Assembly (NCBI RefSeq): GCF_003569745.1
Contig: NZ_AP018498.1
Span: 1,463,001 to 1,527,000 of the forward strand
Direction of reading: 5' to 3'
Length of the DNA: 64,000 bases
Origin: Altererythrobacter sp. B11
GTDB taxonomy: Bacteria > Pseudomonadota > Alphaproteobacteria > Sphingomonadales > Sphingomonadaceae
This document shows positions 9,454-17,482 of the stretch, one piece after another (the first letter of the stretch is position 1; the number at the start of each line of letters is the position of its first letter). A program made the translations under genes and the position numbers. Under the pieces are notes generated by a model, which saw nothing but the letters and a program-made list of their open reading frames with translations, ran no database searches and was not told the DNA's origin.

Positions 9454-9494
9454 GCAAGGTCTGCCCGGCAGGCCATGACGAGGACCGCAGCAGC

Positions 9495-10421
9495 TTGACT
9501 TCGACGATCGCCTCCCAGGCCCAGGCCCTTCCCGCCGACTGGCGCGATTTCTTCGCGCTCACCAAGCCGCGCGTGATGAGCCTGGTGGTCTTCACCGGCC
9601 TGTGCGGACTGCTGGCCGCGCCGGGGCATATCCATCCGGTGCTGGGCTTCACAGCCGTGCTGTGCATCGCCATGGGCGCGGGCGGGGCGGCGGCGCTCAA
9701 CCAGTGGTGGGAAGCGGATATCGACGCGGGGATGAAGCGCACCGCGCAGCGCCCGCTGCCGCAGGGCCGGCTGCGCCGTACCGATGCGCGCGATTTCGGC
9801 GTTGCACTCGCGGCCGCTTCGGTCGGGATCATGGGCGTGGCGGTGAACTGGCTCGCCGCGGTGATCCTGGCGCTGTCGGTGGTCTATTACGCGGTGGTCT
9901 ACACGATCTGGCTGAAGCCGCGCACGCCGCAGAACATCGTGATCGGGGGCGGGGCGGGCGCCTTTCCGCCGCTGATCGGCTGGGTGGCGGTGACGGGCGA
10001 GATCACCTTGATGCCGGTGGTGCTGTTCGCGATCATCTTCGTGTGGACCCCGCCGCATTTCTGGGCGCTCGCGCTGTTCGTGAAGACGGATTACGCCAAG
10101 GTCGGCATTCCGATGCTGCCGGTGGTGGCGGGCGAAGCGGCCACGCGGCGGCAGATCCTGCTCTATTCCATCGTGCTGCTGGCGGTCAGCCTGGTGCCCT
10201 GGGCGATCGGCGGGACCGGCGCGATCTACGGCCTTGCCGCGCTGCTGCTCTCGGGCGTGTTCCTGGCGCTGGCCGTGCCGGTGGCCTTTCGCCGCAGCGC
10301 GGTGGAGGATCGCATGCGCCCGGAGAAGCGCCTGTTCGCCTTTTCGGTGCTCTATCTCTTCGCGCTGTTTGCCGCGCTGGTTGCGGATCGGCTTATCCTG
10401 GGGCAGGGACTGGCGGCATGA
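9495..10421 (+). CDS. ctaB: Protoheme IX farnesyltransferase (heme O synthase)
   Basis: A 308-residue UbiA-superfamily membrane enzyme that farnesylates heme b to heme O, the precursor of the heme a used by CtaD. The first prenyl-diphosphate motif is [21 protein letters not shown]-like, at about residues 74-94. The second lies in the loop after [20 protein letters not shown]. About eight or nine membrane helices are evident. I chose the TTG at 9495 (LTSTIASQ), preceded by GAGGA, which gives the usual family length. The GTG at 9426 falls inside a hairpin. The last base of its TGA is at 10421, overlapping the next ATG. Confidence 0.93.
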   Translation: MTSTIASQAQALPADWRDFFALTKPRVMSLVVFTGLCGLLAAPGHIHPVLGFTAVLCIAMGAGGAAALNQWWEADIDAGMKRTAQRPLPQGRLRRTDARDFGVALAAASVGIMGVAVNWLAAVILALSVVYYAVVYTIWLKPRTPQNIVIGGGAGAFPPLIGWVAVTGEITLMPVVLFAIIFVWTPPHFWALALFVKTDYAKVGIPMLPVVAGEAATRRQILLYSIVLLAVSLVPWAIGGTGAIYGLAALLLSGVFLALAVPVAFRRSAVEDRMRPEKRLFAFSVLYLFALFAALVADRLILGQGLAA

Positions 10422-10549
10422 CGATGACTCCCGAAGAAGAGGAACGGTTCAAGCGCGCGCGGCGCGGGCGGAACGTGGTTCTGGGCCTGCTGCTGCTCGG
10501 CTTTGCCGTGCTGTTCTATGCCATCACTATCGTGAGGATGGGTGACTGA
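10418..10549 (+). CDS. 43-residue single-helix protein of the aa3 oxidase operon (CoxF-like)
   Basis: A short gene with a charged start ([19 protein letters not shown]) followed by one membrane helix at about residues 20-38 and a short tail ending MGD. Its ATG overlaps the ctaB stop (ATGA) and its own TGA overlaps the ctaG ATG (TGATG), so it is probably translated by coupling in exact stoichiometry with its neighbours. Similar tiny proteins occur between ctaB and ctaG in many alphaproteobacteria and are often called CoxF. Their exact role in oxidase assembly is not settled. The overlaps are seen directly; the function is inferred from position. Confidence 0.85.
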   Translation: MTMTPEEEERFKRARRGRNVVLGLLLLGFAVLFYAITIVRMGD

Positions 10550-11121
10550 TGACAGGCGCTTCGCTTTCCAACCGGAACAGCCGCACGGGTATGTTCGCGC
10601 TGCTGATTGCGGTGGCGATGCTGGGGATGGGCTATGCGGCGGTGCCGCTCTATCGCCTGTTCTGCCAGGTGACGGGCTTTGCCGGCACCACCCAGCGGGC
10701 CAGCGATGCCGATGCCGCGGTGGCGGAACGGCTGGCTAAGAGCGCCGGCGCGAAGACGATCTCGATCCGCTTCGATGCCAATGTCGATCGCGGCATGCCG
10801 TGGACCTTCCGGCCCAAGCAGGTGACGGACCGCGTGCAGATCGGACAGCGGGACATGGCGGTGTTCGAAGCGCGCAATGATTCGTCGCACCCGATCACCG
10901 GCAGCGCCACCTTCAATGTGGAGCCGGAGCAGGCGGGAGCCTATTTCAACAAGATCCAGTGTTTCTGCTTTACGGAGCAGACGCTGCAGCCGGGGCAGGA
11001 AGTGGATATGCCCGTGCTGTATTACGTGGATCCCAAGGCGCTCGACGATCCGAACATGAAGGATGTCGAGCAGATCACGCTCAGCTATACGTTCCACGAG
11101 GCGAAGGGACCGACCTCCTAA
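10549..11121 (+). CDS. ctaG: Cytochrome c oxidase assembly protein CtaG/Cox11
   Basis: A 190-residue copper chaperone that delivers copper to the CuB site of subunit I. One N-terminal membrane helix (about 14-36) anchors a periplasmic immunoglobulin-like domain. The copper ligands C138 and C140 form the CFCF motif in NKIQCFCFTEQ, and a third conserved Cys is C39 in YRLFCQVTGFAG just after the helix. The VDPKALDDPNMKDV block near the end is typical. The start ATG overlaps the preceding stop. Confidence 0.96.
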   Translation: MTGASLSNRNSRTGMFALLIAVAMLGMGYAAVPLYRLFCQVTGFAGTTQRASDADAAVAERLAKSAGAKTISIRFDANVDRGMPWTFRPKQVTDRVQIGQRDMAVFEARNDSSHPITGSATFNVEPEQAGAYFNKIQCFCFTEQTLQPGQEVDMPVLYYVDPKALDDPNMKDVEQITLSYTFHEAKGPTS

Positions 11122-11185
11122 CCTCTGGACCAACCCGTTCGCCCACATTAAGGGCAGCGCCAAACAAGGATCAGGACGAGAGCAC

Positions 11186-12007
11186 ATGGCCGGCGCCAAG
11201 AACCACGATTACCATATCCTGCAGCCCGACATCTGGCCGTTCGTGGCCTCGGTTTCGGCCGTGACCTTCACCAGCGGCATGGTGCTGTTCATGCACGACA
11301 TGGCGGGCGCCCATCTGGTGCTCGGCCTCGGCATCGCCGGCCTGATCGCCACCTTCTACAGCTGGTTCTCCAAGATCATCGCGGAAGGCCGCCGGGGCGA
11401 TCACACGCCGGTGGTGCAGCTGCACATGCGCTACGGCATGATCCTGTTCATTGCTTCGGAAGTGATGTTCTTCGTCGGCTGGTTCTGGGCATGGTTCGAT
11501 TTCGCGCTGTTCCCCTCCACCATCGCGGAAGTAATCGGCGGCGTGTGGCCGCCCAAGGAAATCCATGCGGTGATGGATCCCTTCGCCCTGCCGCTGCTGA
11601 ACACGCTGATCCTGCTCTGCTCGGGCACCACGGTCACCTGGGCGCATCACTCGCTGATCCATGGCGACCGCGACGGGCTGAAGCTGGGCCTGTGGCTCAC
11701 CGTGGCGCTGGGCCTGCTGTTCACGACCATCCAGGCCTATGAATACTGGCACGCCCCGTTCGCCTTCGGCGGCAACACCTACAGCTCCGCCTTCTTCATG
11801 GCGACGGGCTTCCACGGCTTCCACGTGATCGTCGGCACGATCTTCCTGATCGTCTGCCTGCGCCGCGCCTATATCGGCGATTTCACCCCGCGCGAGCATT
11901 TCGGTTTCGAAGCGGCTGCCTGGTACTGGCACTTCGTGGACGTGGTGTGGCTGTTCCTGTTCGTCACCGTCTATGTCTGGGGCGGCTGGGGCGCCGAATA
12001 TCATTGA
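11186..12007 (+). CDS. ctaE: Cytochrome c oxidase subunit III
   Basis: A 273-residue membrane subunit with seven predicted helices that stabilises the catalytic core. The opening MAGAKNHDYHILQPDIWPF, the EVMFFVGWFWAWFDFALFP block and the terminal FEAAAWYWHFVDVVWLFLF motif are diagnostic. I chose ATG 11186, 64 bases after ctaG; an open-frame extension to 11063 would overlap ctaG and has no family support. A hairpin terminator follows the gene. Confidence 0.97.
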   Translation: MAGAKNHDYHILQPDIWPFVASVSAVTFTSGMVLFMHDMAGAHLVLGLGIAGLIATFYSWFSKIIAEGRRGDHTPVVQLHMRYGMILFIASEVMFFVGWFWAWFDFALFPSTIAEVIGGVWPPKEIHAVMDPFALPLLNTLILLCSGTTVTWAHHSLIHGDRDGLKLGLWLTVALGLLFTTIQAYEYWHAPFAFGGNTYSSAFFMATGFHGFHVIVGTIFLIVCLRRAYIGDFTPREHFGFEAAAWYWHFVDVVWLFLFVTVYVWGGWGAEYH

Positions 12008-12040
12008 TCCGGTGAGCGGCGACGCTCCCGTGCAGATAGA

Positions 12041-12079
12041 GCCGTGGCGGGGGGATGCCCTCGCCACGGCCTGTTTTTA
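12041..12079 (+). terminator. Intrinsic terminator-like hairpin after ctaE
   Basis: GCCGTGGCG (12041-12049) and CGCCACGGC (12062-12070) form a perfect 9-bp stem, followed by a T-rich tract (CTGTTTTTAT) at 12071-12080. It lies 33 bases after the ctaE stop and 30 bases before the SURF1 start. It probably ends or attenuates the oxidase transcript before SURF1 and thrC. Confidence 0.75.
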
Positions 12080-12109
12080 TTCGCTGACCGGAAAGGCCCT
12101 TTCCTGCCC

Positions 12110-12688
12110 ATGATCCGGCGCCTGCCTGTTTTCCCGACGCTACTCGTCTCGATGGCCGTGGCCGCCATGATCGCGCTGGGCGTATGGCAGTTGCACCGCA
12201 AGGAATGGAAGGAGGCGCTGCTCGCCCGTTACAGCGCCGCGCTGACAGAGCCCGCGCCGGTGGCCTGGCCGCGCGACCCCGCCCGGTACGAGGACGTGCT
12301 CTACCGCCGCTCCACCTTCACTTGCGAGCGGGTGCTGGCGCGCGATGCCATCGCCGGCCGTTCCGAGCAGGGGCAGCCGGGCTGGGCGCAGACTGCGCGC
12401 TGCGCGCTTGCGGGCGGCGGCGAAGGCACGGTGGCGCTGGGCTGGGGGCAGGACATTGAAACGCGCGAATGGCCCGGCGGGCCGGTGAGCGGCTTCATCG
12501 CGCCGGCCGGCGAAGACATCCGCCTCGTGGCCGCGCCCGCGCAGGCGGGCCTCGCCCAGCTGGCCCGGCCCGATCCCAACGATCTGCCCAACAACCACCT
12601 GTCCTACGCGGTGCAGTGGTTCTTCTTCGCCGCCACCGCGATCGCCATCTATGTGCTCGCGCTGCGGCGCCGGCAGCAGGGCGGCTGA
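12110..12688 (+). CDS. SURF1 family cytochrome oxidase assembly protein
   Basis: A 192-residue protein with two membrane helices. The N-terminal one is at about 8-26 (FPTLLVSMAVAAMIALGVWQ, then LHRKEWK) and the C-terminal one at about 166-186 (YAVQWFFFAATAIAIYVLAL), with a periplasmic domain between. The GVWQL-x-RK motif and the NDLPNNHLSYAVQWF block are SURF1 signatures. SURF1 helps load heme a into CtaD. At under 200 residues it is short for the family but complete. ATG 12110 removes a 22-residue extension that would begin inside the upstream hairpin region. Confidence 0.9.
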   Translation: MIRRLPVFPTLLVSMAVAAMIALGVWQLHRKEWKEALLARYSAALTEPAPVAWPRDPARYEDVLYRRSTFTCERVLARDAIAGRSEQGQPGWAQTARCALAGGGEGTVALGWGQDIETREWPGGPVSGFIAPAGEDIRLVAAPAQAGLAQLARPDPNDLPNNHLSYAVQWFFFAATAIAIYVLALRRRQQGG

Positions 12689-12783
12689 CCGCGGCCAATC
12701 CGCCACGGTGAAGCAAAAGCACTGCGCCGGGTAGCGGCCCTTGCTTGCCCCGCGACGCTGCCCCCGCTAACCGCTCGCCCACT

Positions 12784-14184
12784 ATGGACTATGTTTCCAC
12801 ACGGGGGAGCGCTCCGGCGCTGGATTTCGAAGGCGTCACCCTGACCGGGCTGGCGTCCGACGGCGGGCTCTATCTGCCGCGCGAATGGCCGCGCTTCAGC
12901 GAGCAGGAGATCGCGGCCATGGCCGGGCTTTCCTATGTCGAACTGGCGGTGCGCGTCATGCTGCCCTTCGTGGGGACCAGCCTGACGGAAGACGAGCTGC
13001 GCGACCTGTGCACGCGCGCCTATGGCCGCTTCGCCCATGCCGCCGTCACGCCGCTGCGCCAGCTGGACGAGCAGCACTGGCTGCTGGAACTGTTCCACGG
13101 CCCGACGCTGGCGTTCAAGGACGTGGCGCTGCAATTGCTCGGCCGCCTGTTCGAAACCTTCCTCGCACGCGATGGCGGCCGGCTGACCATCGTCGGCGCC
13201 ACCAGCGGGGACACCGGCTCCGCCGCGATCGACGCGGTGGCCGGGCGCGAGAATGTCGATATCTTCATGCTGCATCCGAAGGGCCGGGTCAGCGATGTGC
13301 AGCGCCGGCAGATGACCACGGTGCTGGCGCCCAATGTCCACAACATCGCCATCGAGGGCAGCTTCGACGATGCGCAGGCGATGGTGAAGCGGATGTTCGG
13401 CGATCCCGCGCTCACCGCGCGGTTCCACATCGGCGCGGTCAATTCGATCAACTGGGCGCGGCTGGTGGCGCAGGTGGTCTATTATTTCGCCGCCGCGCTG
13501 CAACTGGGCGCCCCGGCGCGCAAGGTGGCCTTCGCCGTGCCCACGGGCAATTTCGGCGATGTCTTCGCCGGCTATGTCGCCGCGCGCATGGGCCTGCCGA
13601 TCGAGCGGCTGATCGTGGCCACGAATGTGAACGACATTCTCCACCGCGCGCTCAGCAGCGGCGATTATTCCGCCGGCGAGGTGACGCCGACTGCCGCCCC
13701 TTCCATGGACATCCAGGTCAGCTCCAATTTCGAACGGCTGCTGTTCGACGTCGGCGGGCGCGATGGCGCCGCGCTGGCGGAGCAGATGCGCGGGTTCGAA
13801 GCGAGCCGGGCGATGCAGCTCACCAATTCGCAGCGGCAGGGCGCAGCGGCGCTGCTCTCCAGCGCGCGGGTCGATCAGCATGAAATGGCGCGGGCGATGA
13901 GCTGGGCGTGGGACAGCTGCGGCGAATTGCTCGATCCGCACACCGCCATCGGCCTCCACGCCGCGCGTCAGGCCGATATTGCGGCCGAGACGCCGGTGGT
14001 GACGCTGGCGACGGCGCATCCCGCCAAGTTCCGCGATGCGGTGGAACGCGCCACCGGCATGCGGCCTTCGCTCCCCACCCGCATGGGCGACCTGTTCGAG
14101 CGTGAGGAACGCTATGTGGAGCTGCCGGGCGAATATGAGGCCGTCGCCGCCTATGTCGCGGAGCACGCGACGCCGTCGGCTTGA
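12784..14184 (+). CDS. thrC: Threonine synthase
   Basis: A 466-residue PLP enzyme converting O-phosphohomoserine to threonine. It opens with MDYVSTRGSAPALDFEGV, normal for the long form. PLP-binding K112 lies in HGPTLAFKDVALQ. The phosphate-binding GATSGDTGSAAIDAV segment and the VPTGNFGDVFAGYVA loop follow, with SSNFERLLFD after them. The gene commonly follows SURF1 in sphingomonads. The start at 12784 is preferred to 12745 because residues before MDYVSTRG have no family match. Confidence 0.96.
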   Translation: MDYVSTRGSAPALDFEGVTLTGLASDGGLYLPREWPRFSEQEIAAMAGLSYVELAVRVMLPFVGTSLTEDELRDLCTRAYGRFAHAAVTPLRQLDEQHWLLELFHGPTLAFKDVALQLLGRLFETFLARDGGRLTIVGATSGDTGSAAIDAVAGRENVDIFMLHPKGRVSDVQRRQMTTVLAPNVHNIAIEGSFDDAQAMVKRMFGDPALTARFHIGAVNSINWARLVAQVVYYFAAALQLGAPARKVAFAVPTGNFGDVFAGYVAARMGLPIERLIVATNVNDILHRALSSGDYSAGEVTPTAAPSMDIQVSSNFERLLFDVGGRDGAALAEQMRGFEASRAMQLTNSQRQGAAALLSSARVDQHEMARAMSWAWDSCGELLDPHTAIGLHAARQADIAAETPVVTLATAHPAKFRDAVERATGMRPSLPTRMGDLFEREERYVELPGEYEAVAAYVAEHATPSA

Positions 14185-14216
14185 TGGCTGGCGGCTTGCC
14201 TGTTGATTCGCTCGCA

Positions 14217-14360
14217 GGGGCGCAGAGGCGCAGGGGAGCGGTCGCGTTTGCGGCGAAGCCGCTCTCAAAGTCTCAGCCGTGCAGCCTGTCGAGCGCATTG
14301 GATGTGATCGGGGCCTGCGGCCGGCCGGCCTCCCTCTGCGCCTCCGCGCCTCTGCGCGCG
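14217..14360. repeat. Imperfect inverted repeat between thrC and the methyltransferase gene
   Basis: The left arm near 14219-14235 (GGCGCAGAGGCGCAGGG) is mirrored by 14332-14355, where CCCTCTGCGCCTCC is followed by GCGCCTCTGCGCGCG. GCGCCTCTGCG is matched in both arms. The space between has no convincing gene: the two open frames here lack a plausible ribosome site or codon bias. The role is unknown. It may be a degenerate extragenic palindrome. Confidence 0.5.
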
Positions 14361-14385
14361 CAAACCAACCCGAGCTTCGCCGCTC

Positions 14386-15291
14386 ATGGCTGACCTCACC
14401 CTGCAACCCTTGGTGATGGAAGGTGCCGGCTGGGCCGACTACGGGTTGGTGGACAGCGGCCATGGCCGCAAGCTCGAACGCTATGGCCCCTATCGCTTCA
14501 TCCGGCCCGAACCGCAGGCCATGTGGAGCCCGCGCCTGCCCGCCGACGGCGCGGAGTGGGACGCGCATGGTGAATTCGTGCCCGGTTCGGACGAGGATGG
14601 CGGCGGGCGCTGGCATTTCGCGCGGGCCGTGCCGGAAGAGGGCTGGCCGCTGGGCTGGAACGATGTGCGCTTCACAGCCCAATGCACGCCTTTCCGCCAC
14701 CTCGGCTTCTTCCCCGACATGGCCCCGGTGTGGGACTGGATGCGCGGGCGCCTCGCGCCGGAGGGCGCGGCGGAGCGCGGCACGCTGAACCTGTTCGGCT
14801 ATACCGGCGTGGGCACGCTGGCGCTGAGCGACTGCGGGCCGGTGACCCATGTGGACGCCAGCAAGAAATCCGTCGCCCAGGCGCGCGAGAATGCCGCACT
14901 GTCCGGCATGGAGGATCGCCCGGTCCGCTGGCTGGTGGACGATGCGGCCAAATTCACCGCGCGCGAGGTGCGGCGCGGCAATCATTATGACGGCATCATC
15001 CTCGATCCGCCCAAGTTCGGGCGCGGGCCGAAGAACGAGACCTGGCGGCTGGAAGAGGGCCTGCCCGGCCTCATCGCCGATTGCCGGCAGCTGCTGGATG
15101 AGCGCAGCCGCTTCCTGTTCCTCACCGTCTATGCGGTGCGCATGAGCAGCCTCGCACTGGCGGGCTTGCTGGCTGAACATTTCGCCGGCCTGCCCGGCAC
15201 GATCGAGCATGGCGACCTCGCCGTGCGCGAGGAAGGCGAGGGCGGGCGCCTGCTTCCCACCGCGATCTTCGCCCGCTGGCGGGCGGATTAA
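14386..15291 (+). CDS. Class I SAM-dependent methyltransferase, COG1092 (RlmI-like)
   Basis: A 301-residue protein. The SAM-binding motif I is LNLFGYTGVGTLAL at about residue 132-145, followed by the acidic VDASKKSV strand end. The IILDPPKFGRGPKNETW block is the DPPK motif of the RlmI/RlmK group of 23S rRNA cytosine methyltransferases. No PUA domain precedes the catalytic domain, so it differs from E. coli RlmI and the exact target is uncertain. It is likely monocistronic after the thrC gap. Confidence 0.85.
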   Translation: MADLTLQPLVMEGAGWADYGLVDSGHGRKLERYGPYRFIRPEPQAMWSPRLPADGAEWDAHGEFVPGSDEDGGGRWHFARAVPEEGWPLGWNDVRFTAQCTPFRHLGFFPDMAPVWDWMRGRLAPEGAAERGTLNLFGYTGVGTLALSDCGPVTHVDASKKSVAQARENAALSGMEDRPVRWLVDDAAKFTAREVRRGNHYDGIILDPPKFGRGPKNETWRLEEGLPGLIADCRQLLDERSRFLFLTVYAVRMSSLALAGLLAEHFAGLPGTIEHGDLAVREEGEGGRLLPTAIFARWRAD

Positions 15292-15321
15292 GAGAGGGGG
15301 CGTAAGGCACCTCCCTGCCTT

Positions 15322-15475
15322 CGTCATTCCCGCGGCCTACCTTTCGCCCGTCCCGCAATCTACCTTTCGTCATTCCCGCGAAGGCGGGAATCCAGTCCCC
15401 GGGCCTCGGCCAAGTACCCGCCCGCTGCGGCACGCCCGCTGGATTCCCGCCTGCGCGGGAATGACGAGGAGGGGG
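15322..15475. repeat. Sphingomonad-type extragenic palindromic repeat pair
   Basis: CGTCATTCCCGCGAAGGCGG at 15368-15387 continues into GAATCCAG and is answered by CTGGATTCCCGCCTGCGCGG near 15438-15457, running on to GAATGACGAGG. Each half is itself palindromic (ATTCCCGC-n-GCGGGAAT), and together they form a larger inverted pair. A truncated first half occurs at 15322-15336. No gene is seen between 15292 and 15759 apart from this and the conserved element at 15636-15686. Confidence 0.85.
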
Positions 15476-15635
15476 ATGTGGCGCGGGGGGCGGGAAACAG
15501 CCGCGTCCTGCGCGGTCCTCACGCCGCTGCAACCCCATGGCTCTGTCCTACACCGCCTGCACCGCGCATATCCCGCCAATGCTATCACCCGCCAAGCCTA
15601 TGAAATCCGCCGGAAACTGCCCTTCGCGCGGACAA

Positions 15636-15686
15636 GGATTTTTTCCGCATGAACCCTGTTCCAACGTGTTCCAGCGTGTTCAAGCG
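15636..15686 (+). other. Conserved 'GCATGAACCCTGTTCCA' element, copy A
   Basis: A T-run (GGATTTTTTCC) is followed by GCATGAACCCTGTTCCA and then tandem 10-base units TGTTCCAACG, TGTTCCAGCG and TGTTCAAGCG. The same arrangement occurs at 57020-57060 and, inverted, at 62734-62777. A CTGTCCTACA box lies about 105 bases upstream (15543-15552), as it does for copy B. This copy is about 75 bases upstream of folB on the same strand. The frame through it opens with MNPVPTCSSVF, but that extension has no family match. Function unknown. Confidence 0.7.
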
Positions 15687-15759
15687 CGGCCCGTCGCGCG
15701 TGGCTGGACAAGCGGCGGCATCGCTGCCATCCGCGCGGCAAGCTGATGGGAAGGGCGGC

Positions 15760-16131
15760 ATGGCCGACACACTGATCCTCGAAATCGCCGATTTCGTGCA
15801 CATGGTGCACACCGGCATCTATTCGGAAGAGACCGGCAAGCCGCAGCCGCTGCGCTTCACCATTCAGGTGGAGATGAAGCCGGCGCCGCATTACGATGCG
15901 GATACGCCGCTGGAAGCCAGCAAGAACTATATGGATCTGAAATTCGCCGCTTCGGAGGCCCTGCCCGAAGGCGTGCATTTCAAGCTGATCGAGGCGGTGG
16001 CCGATCATGTGTGCGAAACGCTGTTCCTGCAGGATGATCGCGTGCTGGCGGTGACGGTGAAGATCGTCAAGCTGGCGCTGAGCGTGGAGCAGGAACAGAT
16101 CGGCATCACCCTGCGGCGGGAACGGCGCTGA
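15760..16131 (+). CDS. folB: Dihydroneopterin aldolase (FolB family)
   Basis: A 123-residue protein of the tunnel-fold family that converts 7,8-dihydroneopterin to 6-hydroxymethyl-dihydropterin in folate synthesis. It starts MADTLILEIADFVHMVHTGI, with the family Glu and the GIYSEE turn. The segment LIEAVADHVCETLFLQDDRV precedes the terminal strand VKIVKLAL. I chose ATG 15760; the frame extends 37 codons upstream through the conserved element, without support. The neighbouring Rossmann protein starts 2 bases after its stop. Confidence 0.88.
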   Translation: MADTLILEIADFVHMVHTGIYSEETGKPQPLRFTIQVEMKPAPHYDADTPLEASKNYMDLKFAASEALPEGVHFKLIEAVADHVCETLFLQDDRVLAVTVKIVKLALSVEQEQIGITLRRERR

Positions 16132-16133
16132 CC

Positions 16134-16454
16134 ATGCAGGCGGTGCTGCGCGTGGATGGCCTGCCGCCCGCGCCGCTGGATGCCGCGGCGGCCTTCCATG
16201 CGGCTTTCCTGCCGCAGGCGCGCACCGCGCTGGCGGGGGCGGATGCGCTGGTGCTGGTGTTCCCCGCCGGCGACAAGGCGGATTGCGGCTGGCGCCTCGC
16301 CGCTGTGCAGGCCTTGGCACGCGAAGCGGCGCCGAAGCGGGCCAATGGTGTGGCCGGCGATTCGGCCGATGCGGTGGCGGAGGCGGTGGAGTGGCTCGCC
16401 GATGCGCCGGGGATTACGGGCCAATTGCTGGCGGTGGATGGAAATCCCGCATGA
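16134..16454 (+). CDS. Small Rossmann-fold domain protein, resembling the C-terminal part of an SDR
   Basis: A 106-residue protein. ADALVLVFPAGDKADCGWRL looks like a Rossmann strand-helix unit. The end, EWLADAPGITGQLLAVDGN, resembles the last helix and the GQ-x-x-x-VDGG strand of short-chain dehydrogenases. The N-terminal GxxxGxG nucleotide loop and the YxxxK catalytic pair are absent, so it is not a functional reductase by itself. It lies 2 bases after folB and 19 bases before moaA, which suggests one operon. It could be a degenerate pteridine reductase or a structural partner. Function unknown. Confidence 0.75.
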   Translation: MQAVLRVDGLPPAPLDAAAAFHAAFLPQARTALAGADALVLVFPAGDKADCGWRLAAVQALAREAAPKRANGVAGDSADAVAEAVEWLADAPGITGQLLAVDGNPA

Positions 16455-16473
16455 TTTCCTACATGGTGGGGCA

Positions 16474-17478
16474 ATGAGCTGTTCCACCGGCCCCCTCGTC
16501 GATGCGTTCAACCGGCGGATTTCCTATCTGCGCCTGTCGGTGACCGACCGCTGCGACCTGCGCTGCACCTATTGCATGCCGGAGCGCATGCAGTTCTTGC
16601 CGCGCAAGGAAGTGCTGAGCCTGGAAGAGCTGCACAAGCTGGGACTGGCCTTCATCGAACGCGGCATTTCCAAGATCCGCCTTACCGGCGGGGAACCGCT
16701 GGTGCGGCGCGATGTGATGGAGCTGGTCCGCGCGCTGGGCCGCAAGCTGGGAGACGGGCTGGAAGAGCTGACCCTCACCACCAACGGCACGCAGCTGGCG
16801 GAATTCGCCGATGGCCTTGCCGCCGCCGGGGTGAAGCGGGTGAATGTCTCGCTCGACACGATGGATGCCGGGCTGTTCGAACAGCTGTCCCGCCGCAACC
16901 GGCTGGGCGACGTGCTGCAGGGCATCGCCGCCGCGCGCGAGGCCGGGCTGAAGGTGAAGCTCAACACCGTGGCGCTGAAGGGGCTGAACGAGGAGGAAAT
17001 TCCCTATCTCGTCGAATGGGCCCATCGCCACGGCCATGAGATGACGCTGATCGAAGTGATGCCGCTGGGCGAGGTCGATGGGGAGCGGGTGGATCACTAT
17101 CTGCCGCTGACCGCGATTCGCGATCGGCTTGAGGCGCGCTGGACGCTGAACGACAATGATCATCGCAGCGGCGGGCCGGCGCGCTATGTCGATATTGCCG
17201 AGACCGGCGGGCGGCTGGGCTTCATCACGCCGCTCACCAACAATTTCTGCGCCAGCTGCAACCGCATCCGCGTGACGGCGACGGGGCAGCTCTATGCCTG
17301 CCTCGGCGGGGCGGAGAAGGTCGATCTGCGCGCCGCGCTGCGCTCCGAGGAGCCCGACGCCCATCTGGCTGATGCGCTGGACGAGGCGATGCGGATCAAG
17401 CCGGAACGGCACCATTTCCGCATCGAACGCGGCGCCGCCCCGGCGCAGCCGCGCCATATGTCGATGACGGGCGGCTGA
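16474..17478 (+). CDS. moaA: GTP 3',8-cyclase (molybdopterin biosynthesis)
   Basis: A 334-residue radical SAM enzyme that, with MoaC, turns GTP into cyclic pyranopterin phosphate. The N-terminal 4Fe-4S triad is C27, C31 and C34 (DRCDLRCTYCMPE). The C-terminal cluster is FCASCNRIRVTATG with a further Cys in LYACLGG. The protein ends in MTGG, and this C-terminal Gly-Gly is needed by the family for activity. I chose ATG 16474; the upstream open frame overlaps the Rossmann gene. moaD follows after 4 bases. Confidence 0.96.
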   Translation: MSCSTGPLVDAFNRRISYLRLSVTDRCDLRCTYCMPERMQFLPRKEVLSLEELHKLGLAFIERGISKIRLTGGEPLVRRDVMELVRALGRKLGDGLEELTLTTNGTQLAEFADGLAAAGVKRVNVSLDTMDAGLFEQLSRRNRLGDVLQGIAAAREAGLKVKLNTVALKGLNEEEIPYLVEWAHRHGHEMTLIEVMPLGEVDGERVDHYLPLTAIRDRLEARWTLNDNDHRSGGPARYVDIAETGGRLGFITPLTNNFCASCNRIRVTATGQLYACLGGAEKVDLRAALRSEEPDAHLADALDEAMRIKPERHHFRIERGAAPAQPRHMSMTGG

Positions 17479-17482
17479 GCCC

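Noticed and set aside
9426-9494. GTG 9426 as the ctaB start
   Set aside because: It lies in the left arm of a strong hairpin and adds 23 Arg/Pro-rich residues without family match.
14181-14393. A 70-residue plus-strand frame after thrC
   Set aside because: It crosses the inverted repeat, has no ribosome site and no codon bias.
12649-15327. An 892-residue frame antisense to thrC and the methyltransferase
   Set aside because: It spans two genes and an intergenic gap with no change in composition, as expected for a chance frame in high-GC DNA.
15658-15684. LexA (SOS) box of the alphaproteobacterial GTTC-N7-GTTC type
   Set aside because: The GTTC units in the conserved element are spaced by six bases, not seven, in all copies where two are seen, and the neighbouring genes are not SOS genes.
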